A stretch of DNA of 64,000 nt from Chrysomallon squamiferum (GCA_012295275.1 CM022671.1:425001-489000), one strand, 5' to 3'; positions 21,990 to 35,116 are shown, counted from the first letter of the stretch. Translations and numbers: made by a program. The notes: a model not told the origin generated them from the sequence alone.

Positions 21990-23177
21990 GAGGAGGTGTC
22001 TTTTGCAGATTTGGGTTTATGTCTTAACATTGTCCTAAATTACATTTTGTCCTACTGTGCATTTTTGGATTGGAAGCCTTATGTCCGTATTCCGAAAATA
22101 AAACGTTTATTTTTCTACAAACGACTGCGACAAATAACGTACGTAAATAGGCTGCTTGCATACATAATATATACGTACAGATAGTTAACGAATAATATTA
22201 ACAGGCGTGTTGGAAAATCCCAGTCGCTATTTTTTGATCCATGAAATGAGCATGCGCTAAAATAAATTTCTACACGAAAAATAAGGAAGTGAGTCACTTT
22301 CAGAGAAATTATATTTTTACTTTCGAAATGTTGTTATGACGAAAAATAAAACTTTAGCTTACTGAATGACTGAGTAAGTCTCGGACTGCGGCTGACGTAA
22401 AGTAACAGTTACAAAATAAGGTAAGAAAATCGTTCCAAAGATCTTGTCTGCAGGTTCAGTGATAGCTAGTTTGTGCAACTCTCACTTTTACTGGGTCGCC
22501 ATTGTTGTAGTACACGTAACTTTCAACACTAGTTTCTTTTCAAAAACTAAAATTAATTAACAAATACAGAAATATGATTGTTCCTAGTGCAGCAGCAATA
22601 CCCTTCAAATTTCTTCATTTTAGTTATTCCGATCATAATCATTATGATAATTACATTCCATAATGGATTTTATTTTTATTTTGTTTATTTATTTATTGTT
22701 AATGAACGTTTTTAATTTTTTTTTCTTCATATTTACTTTTATTTTTAAAATTTTCATTTCCATTTTTAATTTATTACTTTTTACTGTTACTATTATTTTC
22801 CAAATAATGTACTATCACTTTACGGTCCAAGTTTTTCATTTATACGTTAGTGGCATAGACAGCACATGTAGATTAATATTACAAAAGTATTTAGTAGGCT
22901 ATGTTGCAGTTAGGGGCTTAGCAGAAATCTCGAATGCAGCCCCCGAGGTCAAAATGCACAGGCGAATAAAGCCCCTCAGTGGATTTGCAAGGCAGGACCA
23001 AAACCTCCGCAGTGAAAAACAATAGTACAGTCTGTGAAGTTCGCCGTTTTGAAAATTAATATTATTTTGTAAAATAATATCAAACACTGCCGAAAACTTC
23101 AGACGTCACTGGATTTTATGACTTCAAAATAATTTCCTATTTTCTAAGATATGTTATTTCACGTAGTGTCTCATTAT
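20691..23177 (+). repeat. Higher-order repeat unit 2 (A2, B2, C2)
   Basis: Same order and spacing as unit 1. Donor GT sites are at 20917 (A2) and 22421 (C2), with AT at 21673 in B2. NRF-1-like boxes are at 20717 and 22248; the B2 box is altered to GCATGCGA (21507). Distances between equivalent donors in units 1 and 2 are 2508, 2487 and 2487 bases for A, B and C. An (ATT)n tract of about 57 bases ends B2. Confidence 0.9.
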
Positions 23178-24415
23178 GATGGCTATTTTTAGGTCGACGA
23201 AATGAGCATGCGCTACAACAAATCTTTTACGAAAAATAATAAAGATCTGTTTTCGGTATTTCCAGATGACGTAGCTTATTTTCATGGAAATTATATTTTT
23301 ACTTTCTAAATGTTGTTATGACGAAAAATAAAACTTTAGCTTACTGAATGACTGAGTAAGTCTCGGACTGCGGCTGACGTAAAGTAACAGTTACAAAATA
23401 AGGTAAGAAAATCGTTCCAAAGATCTTGTCTGCAGGTTCAGTGATAGCTAGTTTGTGCAACTCTCACTTTTACTGGGTCGCCATTGTTGTAGTACACGTA
23501 ACTGTCAACACTAGTTTCTTTTCAAAAACTAAAATTAATTAACAAATACAGAAATATGATTGTTCCTAAAGTCCAGTCCTTCATGTTAGATTTTTCAGTC
23601 ATAATCGTTATATTCCATAATGGATTTAAATTTATTTAATTTTTTTTATTATTATTATTATTGTTGTTTTTTGTTGTTGTTGTTGCTGTGTTTTTGTGTT
23701 TTTTTTTTTTTTTTTTGGTGATACTGTTTTTCTTTTTGCTGTTTTTAGGGTTTTTTTATGTTTTTTTATTTAACTTTTTTTTTTCTCATTATTTACTTTT
23801 ATTTTTTAAATTTTCATTTCCATTTTTGTTTTATTACTTTTTACTATTACTATTATTTTCCAAATGATGTACTATCACTTTGGGGTCCAAAATTAATGTA
23901 TGTATATATGTATGTATGTATCTATGTGTCTACAGATAATGTTAATAATATTGTTGGAGAATTCCAGTGGCTATTTTTAGATCGACGAAATGAGCATGCG
24001 ATATAATAATTGTTTTCACGAAAAATAATAAAGCTCTATTTTCGATATTTCTAGATGACGTAATTATATTTTACTTTTCAAACGTTGCTATGGCAAAAAA
24101 AATACATTTTTTACTTCCTAAGTGATTTAGTAACTCTCGATTATAACAGTTACAAAATAAGATAAGAAAAAAATTGTTCCAAACATCTGCAGGATGAGTG
24201 ATAGCCATTGTTGTGTATATATAATTTTCAAACTAGTTTCTTTTCAAAAATTAAAAGATATAATTAACAAATAGAGAAAAACTATTGTTCCTGGTGCAGC
24301 AGTCCTACTTTTTGATTTTTTCATTTTACTTATTTCGATCATAATCATCATGAGTTATGACATTCCATAAGGTATTTTATTTTCATTTCATTTCATATTA
24401 TTTTATTTTTGTTTT

Positions 24416-24481
<66 letters not shown>

Positions 24482-25671
24482 GAGGAGGTGTCTTTTTGCA
24501 GATTTGGGTTTATGTCTTAACATTGTCCTAAATTACATTTTGTCCTACTGTGCATTTTGGATTGGAAGCCTTATGTCCGTATTCCGAAAATAAAACGTTT
24601 ATTTTTCTACAAACGACTGCGACAAATAACGTACGTAAATATAGCTGCTTGCATACATAATATATACGTACAGATAGTTAACGAATAATATTAACAGGCG
24701 TGTTGGAAAATCCCAGTCGCTATTTTTTGATCCATGAAATGAGCATGCGCTAAAATAAATTTCTACACGAAAAATAAGGAAGTGAGTCACTTTCAGAGAA
24801 ATTATATTTTTACTTTCGAAATGTTGTTATGACGAAAAATAAAACTTTAGCTTACTGAATGACTGAGTAAGTCTCGGACTGCGGCTGACGTAAAGTAACA
24901 GTTACAAAATAAGGTAAGAAAATCGTTCCAAAGATCTTGTCTGCAGGTTCAGTGATAGCTAGTTTGTGCAACTCTCACTTTTACTGGGTCGCCATTGTTG
25001 TAGTACACGTAACTTTCAACACTAGTTTCTTTTCAAAAACTAAAATTAATTAACAAATACAGAAATATGATTGTTCCTAGTGCAGCAGCAATACCCTTCA
25101 AATTTCTTCATTTTAGTTATTCCGATCATAATCATTATGATAATTACATTCCATAATGGATTTTATTTTTATTTTGTTTATTTATTTATTGTTAATGAAC
25201 GTTTTTAATTTTTTTTTTCTTCATATTTACTTTTATTTTTAAAATTTTCATTTCCATTTTTAATTTATTACTTTTTACTGTTACTATTATTTTCCAAATA
25301 ATGTACTATCACTTTACGGTCCAAGTTTTTCATTTATACGTTAGTGGCATAGTCAGCACATGTAGATTAATATTACAAAAGTATTTAGTAGGCTATGTTG
25401 CAGTTAGGGGCTTAGCAGAAATCTCGAATGCAGCCCCCGAGGTCAAAATGCACAGGCGAATAAAGCCCCTCAGTGGATTTGCAAGGCAGGACCAAAACCT
25501 CCGCAGTGAAAAACAATAGTACAGTCTGTGAAGTTCGCCGTTTTGAAAATTAATATTATTTTGTAAAATAATATCAAACACTGCCGAAAACTTCAGACGT
25601 CACTGGATTTTATGACTTCAAAATAATTTCCTATTTTCTAAGATATGTTATTTCACGTAGTGTCTCATTAT
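23178..25671 (+). repeat. Higher-order repeat unit 3 (A3, B3, C3)
   Basis: By eye it is nearly identical to unit 2, so the latest amplification was of the whole trimer. Donor GT sites are at 23403 and 24914, with AT at 24162 in B3. NRF-1-like boxes are at 23204 and 24741; the B3 box carries the same GCGA change as B2. Small differences from unit 2 are mostly in T runs and the (ATT)n tract. Confidence 0.9.
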
Positions 25672-26120
25672 GATGGCTATTTTTAGGTCGACGAAATGAG
25701 CATGCGCTACAACAAATCTTTTACGAAAAATAATAAAGATCTGTTTTCGGTATTTCCAGATGACGTAGCTTATTTTCATGGAAATTATATTTTTACTTTC
25801 GAAATGTTGTTATGACGAAAAATAAAACTTTAGCTTACTAAATGATTGAGTAAGTCTCGGACTGCGGCTGACGTAAAGTAACAGTTACAAAATAAGGTAA
25901 GAAAATCGTTCCAAAGATCTTGTCTGCAGGTTCAGTGATAGCTAGTTTGTGCAACTCTCACTTTTACTGGGTCGCCATTGTTGTAGTACACATAACTTTC
26001 AACACTAGTTTCTTTTCAAAAACTAAAATTAATTAACAAATACAGAAATATGATTGTTGTTACCCTTCGAATTTCTTAATTTTAGTTATTTCAATTATAA
26101 TCTTTATGAGTAATGACATT
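25672..26120 (+). repeat. Terminal monomer A4, closest candidate promoter/first exon to helicase copy 1
   Basis: A fourth A-type monomer with a GAGCATGCGC box at 25698 and donor GT at 25897. The array ends near the CATTCCATAATGGATT segment at about 26,118. From this donor, splicing to the acceptor at 26,830-26,831 would remove about 935 bases and place the helicase ATG about 155 bases into exon 2. Confidence 0.7.
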
Positions 26121-26189
26121 CCATAATGGATTATATTTTTATTTTACTTTTTATTATTTTTTATTTTTATTTATTTATCTTTAATTTTA

Positions 26190-26240
<51 letters not shown>

Positions 26241-26726
26241 AGTATTATTATTATTCATTTATTGTTTCCTACGTAGGAGAATTCACCAACAATTATTACT
26301 ACTTCTACCAATGCAGCTGCTGCTACTGTTATAATGCTACTACAATTTATTATTATTATTAACTGTTGATATCATCATCACCATCGTCGTCATCATTATC
26401 ATCTGTAATGGTGATAAACAGACTTTACAAATTCCAATTTGTTTGAAAATGACACATAATACCTGCCTCGATCTAGCCAGAATAGTTAATAATGTATTGT
26501 GAATGTGTAAATTTCTGTTCATCAGACTTATAACTACATGAACCATCAGAGTTGGGATTGATTAAAAACTTACAAATATGATTACCTTTCTGTGAATATT
26601 TCTCTAATCGTTTTTCTTTGTGTGTGATAGGGCATTCCTGTTTTCTTGTTTTTTGTTCTTTTTTCTTACGAGTAGTATATACTGATTATACATAAATGGA
26701 TATTTTAATTATTTTATTAATATTAA

Positions 26727-26784
<58 letters not shown>

Positions 26785-26831
26785 TAGTTATTTATTTGTA
26801 ATTTTTATTTATTATTTCGTTTTTTTTCTAG
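26121..26831 (+). other. Probable 5' UTR intron of helicase copy 1
   Basis: AT-rich, with (ATT)n tracts at about 26,195-26,235 and 26,728-26,783. It ends in a T-rich tract and TCTAG acceptor at 26,827-26,831. The equivalent position in unit 2 also has a strong acceptor (TTTTTTTTGCAG, ending 38,359), which supports a real splice site. Confidence 0.6.
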
Positions 26832-26985
26832 GTCTAACAGAGACAGAATATCATCCATTATTGATGTGAACTCTGTATACCTGAATCACAGGAATCTTTC
26901 TGTTCTAAATAACAATATACTTAACAGACTGAGTGAAACAGCAGAAAAACAGAAAAACAGGAGGGTAAACTTAGAGTAAAACAAA
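26832..26985 (+). other. 5' UTR part of the helicase-1 coding exon
   Basis: Between the acceptor and the ATG, the sequence stays alignable to 38,360-38,513 in unit 2 and contains CTGTATACCTGAATCACAG. The segment GAAACAGCAGAAAAACAGAA leads into AAAACAAAATGG, an acceptable start context. Confidence 0.6.
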
Positions 26986-29900
26986 ATGGCAGACATAACA
27001 AATTCCTCACGTAACAGTACATCCATCACAGAATTCTCTTTCCTGTCCCATAATTCAAATCAGGAGCATCCAGGATCTATAAAAACAAACACTGAAAATG
27101 CTGAACACCCAAACAGAGGAAGACAGAAAAGTCGAAAACCAAAGGAGAAAAATAAAGAGTCTTTAGCTACCTTTTCTTCAATGAAAACGAAAAAGAAAAG
27201 TAAAACTACTTGTCTTTACCTGCGAATAGATCTGAGTATCGGTGAGAATTTTAATCTGTATGACTTCCTTCTTGAGCGAATGGAGAAACCAACAAATGTC
27301 AAATTCAAAATTTTGAAAAGAACAAAAACACGAAATGGGACTTTAGTAACTTTAGAGTTTGGAAGCAAACGACTTGCACGGGCGGTACACGAGAATTTAA
27401 AACTGAGTAACAGAAAAAGCCAAATACAAATAGATTCTTCACTTGATCAGAATAAAGTTGACAGTTCTGTAACAGCAGAAAAAGATCAGGAAGTCTTCCA
27501 AAAACACCTACAAGCTATTGACACACGTGCTCAGATGTCTTTGAAAAATCATGATCTCAAGATTATAGAAACACAAGACGATATTGAAAACCTTCAAAAA
27601 AAACAAATTAGTGTGTCTGGTGAGCACAGGAAAAGTATATCATCACAAATCCATGCTCTACAAGACAAACTGCAGGAACTGAAAGACCAGCGGAAGGAAT
27701 ATCAGAACTTCCTGAAAAGCCTGACTGAGAAATTAAAGCAGTGTTGGGAAGACAATACTTTTAACAAAAAAGTTAAAGATATAGGTAAGCTGTTTGGAGT
27801 GGAGTGCTGCAAACTCGAGTCTGCCTTGCCAATGTATGCAAAACGAAGCGATATTGTTGAAGTGGTGATGAATAATAAAGCATGTGTCATCTTGGGTGAA
27901 ACTGGATCCGGGAAAAGTACGCAGATGGCACAGTATCTACATCAGGTTGGATTTGCTGAAAATGGGATGATTGTTTGCACCCAACCACGAAAGGTGGCTG
28001 CTATTAGCCTGGCGAGAAGAGTGGCGACAGAAATGGCTACAAATGTTGGACAGCTTGTTGGCTACAGAGTTGGCATGAAAACCAAAGTATCTGCAGTTAC
28101 AAAGATACTATACACCACTGATCATGCATTTCTGAATGAGTGCCTCACTGACCGTTTATTATCCAAATATTCCTGCGTCATAATAGATGAAGCCCACGAA
28201 AGGAGTATCTACACAGACTTGCTTCTGGGAATGATCAAGCGATGTCTTCATGTCCGAAATGATTTGAAAGTGATCATCACATCAGCTACCATTGACCCTG
28301 ACATCTTTGTTCGTTTCTTTAATGGTTGCCCAGTCCTCAAAGTATCAGGAAGAATGTTCCCAGTTGAAGTAATATGGCAGCCTGTAAGTGACGATGAGGA
28401 TATCTTTGAGAAATACCAACAAGCTGCTGTAGAAAAAAAGCTGTTGAAATCCACAGAAGAAAGCCTGAAGGAGATATTTTAGTTTTCATGACGTCACCCT
28501 TGGAGACAGAAAAATGCTGTGAGGAGTTTAAAGAAAAGATGAAAGATTCGACTTCATTTCAGTGTCATGTGCTTCACGGCCAAGTGCAGGTAGAAGAACA
28601 GCAACTTATCTTCGAACCAACACCACCAAACAAGAGAAAAAATTGTCTTTGCCACGAACAGTGCTGAGACTTCAATAACAATACCAGGGATTAAATATGT
28701 TGTTGACACAGGTCTCGCAAAGGAGAAAAAATACGATCCTAAAAGAAATATGAGTTCTCTTAATGTTGTTATGATCAGCCGTAGTTCTGCTGAACAGAGG
28801 AAAGGGCGAGCTGGGAGAACTGGTCCTGGTACCTGTTACAGACTCTACAGCAAACAACAGTTTGACAAGATGGACGCTTCGTTTTTGCCAGAAATCCTTA
28901 AAGTTCATCTTGGTCAAGCTATGCTGAAACTCTACGAACTGGGAATCAATCCTCAGGAATATGATTTTGTTGAAAGTCCAGGAAAAGCTGCAATTGAAGG
29001 AGCTGTTAAAACGCTTGAAGATATTGGTGCCATAAAGAATGATCAGATTACAGATACTGGACAATGGTTGGCTAAACTTCCAATTGAACCGAGAACTGCA
29101 TCGATAATAGCAAGAGGGAAAGAGAAAGATGTTCTCTATGAATCTGTTGTTCTGGCAGCAGTGACAAGTATTGGAAGTTATATTTTCTTCAGAGGTTCAT
29201 CTGAAGAAGACAAGAAAAAATCCGATTCACAGAAAATGAAATTTTGTCATTACGGAGGAGATAGCTTGTCACTTCTGAATGTTTTTAGAGAGTGGAATGA
29301 TCAGCCTGAAAAGATGAAAAACCAGTGGTGTTTTGAAAATGCTATTAATGCGAAAGCTATGCGTAATGCCAGAGACGTTGTAAATGAAATATGTACGGTA
29401 CTGAAAAAAGAACTTGATATTGTTGTCAAACGATCATTTGCAGACTCATCAGTGACAGATAAAATACTTCAGCACATTCTCTTTGAGTGCTTTTCATCCA
29501 ACATTTGTCTTTTCCTGGGACGTGAGAAAGCTGGTTATTACGCAGCAAGACTTGACCAGCAGGTTCACATTCATCCATCTTCAGTTCTGAATTCGCTCGG
29601 TGTAGTTCCACAATGGATGGTGTTTGAACAGGTGCTGAAAACGTCCAGAGATTTTGTCATCGGCCTGACGCCTTTAGAAGACGCTGCTGTTGACGAGGCT
29701 GCTAGAAACGGCATTCTTCATTATGACATCGACACCATGAAAACAAGAAGGGTTTATTTGGTGCATACAGAAAGTGTTGGGTCAACTGCATTTTGGCGTA
29801 TTATTGGTAGAAAATTCTGCAATCTCAAAGTTTTACAAGAAAATGTTTGCAAAATGATGACACCATCGTTTGCACTCCTCGAAGAGGACATAGAAAAAGG

Positions 29901-32160
29901 TGAATTCAGATTTTATGCAGAAAGAACAAATACAAAACAACTAGCTGAGGTCTTAAAACAAGAGATTTCTGTCGTTCAAGATGAATTAAAAAAAGAAGAT
30001 TTGGAATATTCTCTTTCTGAACAGAATCTGTCTGTGAAAATCATTATTGGACAAGGTGGTGAAGTCAAAGAGGTACTGATGCCTAATGACTACAGAAAGA
30101 TATTCATTGAAAAGCCAGATATATTTACTAATGAAGATACGGTCATGAAAAAGTTTGGCACGTATGGAGAGATAAAAGAGTGCAAGATGTATGATAACAG
30201 AAGAAATTTGAGATGGGGCTGGCTGAAATTTCAAAAGACCGAGTATGCCAGGCGTGCTGTTGATGCTACTCAAAATGATGACCATGAAGTGGCCATTGCA
30301 GAAACCAGTGGACAAGGATCACACAATTCATCCTTTAAAGTGAAAATAACATGGTGTCGACGGAAGTCAAAAGAGCATGCTTTTGTCAGTGTAGCTGCTG
30401 AGGAGCTGCCAAGGATTTTGTCACAGCATCATTTGTTCATAAATGGAAGAGCAGTAACAATAAATGTAGATAAAAAGACAGGGTTATCTTTGTACCTCAA
30501 CAAGCTGTCTCCTGAAACCACTGAAAATGATATCAATGGAGCCATTTTACATGCAATTGGTGAGGAAACTAATGAAAACATTATCGAGAAGACCACTGTT
30601 GTTCGAGAAAGAGTTGAAACAACACCTCACATGTTAAATGAATTCAGAAGACAGATAGAGGCTGCACTTAGAAAATATGCCCCATCAGGGCAGTTTAAAG
30701 TTGAGGTTATTGAACCGAGACCACAAGCAGTAAGATATTTGGCATTTGCTTATTTTCATGATCCAGATGAAGGTCAAAGAGCCTGCACAATGTTATCTGG
30801 AAATTTCAGTTTATGCTCTACATCAGTTTTGATGGAGCCAGATATTTCAATGCGGATTTTTGTACCAGCCGATGTGATGAAAGTTCTAGAAGAAGACTTG
30901 AAGGCTTCATCTGATTATATTAATAAAATGGAAAATGAAACAAAGGTGTATATAAGACAACTATCGAAAGACAATTTCGCAACAGATATAAAGTCATCTG
31001 ATGCAGTTCAAATGGCAAGGGTGTGCAGAGTTATTCAGGATATACTAAAAGGTGATGTGCTAGAATGTGCAACTAGACCAGATTTAAAATATGTGTTTAC
31101 AAAGACTGGAAAAGAGTTTCTAGCAAGTCTTCAGAACAAAATGCCTTGTGTAATTGTAGCTGACAATCGTACAATGACTATTTCAGTTAAAGGAAAAACC
31201 GAAGTACGTAGTCAGGTCTTTATTGCTATTAACAACTTTCTAGATACAATTGCTGCAGAAGGATTCAAAGAATTTTTTCTTAGAGGACCTGAGAGACCTG
31301 GAGGAGTAATGAAAAAACTAACAGACCGATACGGAACTGACTTGGAGATGCTGAAAAAGGAAGTAGGATTATCATTTGTTCATCTTGACCATCGCAGACA
31401 CAGAGTTGAAGTAAGTGGGTCTGCTGAAGCTGTGAAGAAAGTGCAGACTATAGTAGATTCAGTTATCACAGAATTAACGAAAGTTAAAACAGTGAAACCA
31501 GAGACAGAAGACAAGCGTCCAGACTGCGTCGTCTGCTTTACGTCCATTGATAAGGGTGAGCTGTATCGATTAGAAGTCTGTGGTCATCCGTACTGCACTG
31601 ACTGCATCCTCCAGCAAATCCATTCGGCTTTGGGTCACAAAGAGTTTCCTTTACAGTGTGCCGAAGAACATTGCCAAATGTATTTCATGTTGAAAGATCT
31701 GCAACACTTTATAAAGAAAGGTTCATTGTCCTTGAACAGGCTTGTTGAATCCTCGGTTTCTGATTTTGTAGCAAAACACCAGACTGAGTATCGGTACTGC
31801 CTCTCTCCTGACTGTCCTGTAGTATACAGGGTCACTTGTGAAGGTTCTCTTTTCCAGTGCTGCAGATGCCAGATGAGAATTTGTACTTCGTGTCACATTC
31901 AGTATCATGAAGGCCTTACCTGCTCCATGTACAGGTCTGAGAAAGATGGGGGTACAGCTTTGTTCGAGAAATGGATGAAGAACAACAAGAACACAAAACT
32001 CTGTCCTAACTGTCAAACTCCAATAGAGAAAACTGAAGGTTGTAATAGAATGCAGTGTTCTGCTTGTAAGAAATTCTTCTGTTGGTTATGTAGAGAACAG
32101 TTTGATTCATCAGCAGATTGTTATGCCCATCTTGATGCTAAACACGGTGGTTGTTTTTGA
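26986..32160 (+). CDS. DEAH-box RNA helicase fused to an RBR ubiquitin-ligase module, copy 1 (frame-disrupted)
   Basis: One exon of about 1724 codons. The order is: basic Ser/Asn-rich N-terminus; an alpha/beta segment (about 70-145); a coiled coil (about 190-250); the helicase core with GETGSGKST (304-312), DEAH (401-404), SAT (433-435) and QRKGRAGRTG (from 604); an HA2-type region; an RRM-like segment (about 1045-1095); and a C-terminal RBR. In the RBR, RING1 starts at Cys1514, the IBR follows, and RING2 starts at about 1673, with the probable catalytic Cys in EGCNRMQC. The family is like plant DEAH11/DEAH12: RNA-stimulated ATP hydrolysis plus E2-to-substrate ubiquitin transfer, both inferred here. 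Relative to copy 2, an A run at 28433-28439 has two extra bases and one at 28637-28642 has one extra. Frame is lost and regained between them, with a stop at 28480-28482. A T run at 32154-32158 has one extra base, so the protein ends four residues early. Confidence 0.85.
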
Positions 32161-32696
32161 TGTACCAGATTGACAGTACAATGCTGTGGTTTTGTTCATG
32201 CTAAACAAGCAGCAGATCACTGAAAATGACATTTCAATTATTCCTGAAACTGAGTATGTGGGTTTTTTTTTTATACCCTTTTTTTTATTCTCTTTTGTTG
32301 GTTTTGTTTTTTTGTGGGTTTTTTTTATGGGGGTTAGTTCTGCTATTTTGGGGTTGCTGCCTGTTTTGTGTTTTCTTTTTTTTTTTTTTTTTTTTTTTCG
32401 TGGGTTTTGGTTTTGGTGTTTGTTTTAGGTTTTGTTTCAAAATGAATTTTTTTTTATCTTTCTCTTTCAAATTTAAATTTTTTGTTTCAAAATGAATTTT
32501 TTATCTTTATCTTTCAAAATAGTTTTGTATTCCTTATTTTTTATTTTTTTTTTTTTTTTCATTATTATAAAACGGATAGCCGAATAAATAATTATATTTA
32601 AACTGTTTTGAGTTTTGAGGAAGGTGATTTAAATGTTCTAGATCAATAATTTTATTTCTGTATTTCCTTTAATACACGTTTGTACGTGTGTGTATC

Positions 32697-32729
<33 letters not shown>

Positions 32730-33374
32730 GATTTAATGAAATTTATTACTGCTGTACATAAAGATTATTTTGAAAACAAAGATTAGTATAGTGTGTAAGT
32801 TTATATTCTGTTTCTTTCTTTATTTTTGTTCTTTATTTCTCTTATATATATGTGTGTGTATGTATGTATTATGTAATACGAATTTCAAAAATTACTTTAA
32901 TGTGTAAAATCATTATCATTATTATAAAAAAAAAAATAATAATAATAATTAGAATTTGCATGCCTTTCCAGAATTTATCTTTGTTTCTTTACACCAAATT
33001 AATATTTTTATTTACTAATGGTATTAGTAATAGCAGTGCTATCTTTTCTTATTATTATAAACCTTTTATTAATCCACTTTAACAGTTCTAATACTAATTA
33101 TTAGCGATTGCAGATTTAAATATCAACAATGATTAACATTTGATCTCTCCATATTTACCTGTGAACAAATATATTGATTTTACCAAATTATTTTTGTTGT
33201 CGTTGTTGTTATTTTTGTTTATAATTGATTTTTCGTTTTCATTTATTTTCCCATTTTGATATTTTTAAGGAAAACGTTGCCAATGATTTACCTATTTATA
33301 AGATAATTCACAAATAACACAAAATGTTTATATGAAAAATCAAAATTGTCCTCCCTAAACACACCGAGAGAGAG

Positions 33375-33456
<82 letters not shown>

Positions 33457-34286
33457 CTTGTTATATTTATTAGCTCTAAAGGAGTTTCAGTGGAGAATTA
33501 TGGTAATGTAACTGTTGTAACTCTAACCATGTTCTGTTTATTGTTGAATGAGTTATCTCCCTTCAAGGTTTTTTCTCTTATTTATTTAAAAACTGATTTT
33601 GTGTCTGAGTAATAACACGTATTTAATCTGAAGAAAACTCCTAAAACAGCAAATAAACACAAGCATTACTCTTCAAAAATCGTGGTGGGGGGAGAATTGG
33701 GAATGAAAAAGAGTTTAGGGAATTTGCAGTTTATCCCAGAATAATTAAATAAAAAATCCGATCTACTTGTATATTTTTTCATCAACTTTTAAATGTATAA
33801 ATTTATGAATGATTATTACAATTTTAAGACAAAACTAGGTTTTATTATAAAATTATTGTTCAGTTTTTACATTTTTAATTTTCTACACCAAATGTTTGTT
33901 TAGACTGACAGAACTATGTATACACATGAACATATATCTGTATATATATATATTATACAGTATTATATACAGTATTATTTACTTTTCATTGTTAATTTTA
34001 CAAATATTAAGAAAACAATAATCTCAACAAAACAATGCTGTCGCTATATGTTTGTCTTTTGCAGGATTAGATACAGAGAAAGAAATTAGTGAAGAGATTA
34101 CAATAAAATCCAAATCTGGAGGTTTTGTTTTATTTTCACCTCCAGCTTTGTCTCTTTAAATAACTAGTAAAGAACAACTTTAATTATATATTAATTCGGA
34201 AATAATTATTTCTGGAATTATTAATCAACACGAAGGTTAAATATTCACACAAACACATATATGCATACACCCACACACTAACAGCA
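32161..34286. other. 3' flank of helicase copy 1, shared with copy 2
   Basis: Non-coding. It holds T-rich sequence at 32,260-32,560, a short (GT)n tract at 32,698-32,726 and a (GA)n tract at 33,362-33,453. Much of it (for example 33,330-33,600 and 34,060-34,150) is alignable with 44,470-44,730 and 46,235-46,320, so the duplication includes this flank. It probably contains the helicase 3' UTR. Confidence 0.7.
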
Positions 34287-34287
34287 C

Positions 34288-34347
<60 letters not shown>
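34287..34347. repeat. (ATT)n microsatellite at the duplication junction
   Basis: About 61 bases of ATT. Sequence to the left matches the end of helicase flank 2 (about 46.3 kb). Sequence to the right matches the CUB gene from about 14.25 kb upward. It is therefore the junction between unit 1 and unit 2. Confidence 0.75.
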
Positions 34348-34350
<3 letters not shown>

Positions 34351-34520
34351 CAATCATAGCGATAACATGCTTTCACAGATACGTACAGACACATATACAG
34401 ACCTACGTACATACTTATGAAAAACCGCACGCATATATACATACATACATTCATAAATGTATTCATGCATACACACACACACACATGTTGTTTTTTTTTT
34501 TTTTTTTTTTTTTTTTTCAC

Positions 34521-35076
34521 CTGCTGTGAGTCCATACAGAACTGAGATAACGAAGCCAGATCGAGGCTGTGTAGTGTTAGATAAAAACTCAATACGAAGA
34601 TGAGTGTAAAGTCTCGAGTGATTTTCACGAATAATTATAGGAGGGTACTTCGGGTCGCTGAAATGAATGAATAAATAAGTGAATGAATGAATGAATGAAT
34701 GATAAATGAATATTTTGTTCAGCCATTAAGAAACTGACCAAAATGTTTTATAAAGAGACAACTCATTTTGAACTTCGAAATGATTACCAATAATGTGAAC
34801 GTGAATTAGCTTAAAAGCAACAACTACTACATAAACAGCAGTAACAAAAACTATAATAATTAATAATGATGATGATGATGACGATGTTAATTCATTAATT
34901 AATTAATAATATAATAAACAAGTACTACAACAGCAGCAGTAACAACAACGATAATAGTGAATAATGATAACGATGATTATGATCATGATGATGATAATGA
35001 ATTCATTAATTAATATAATATAGCAGTAGTAACTGTTACTGTTGTAGTAATACAAGTAGTAATACAGCAGTAATAC

Positions 35077-35116
<40 letters not shown>

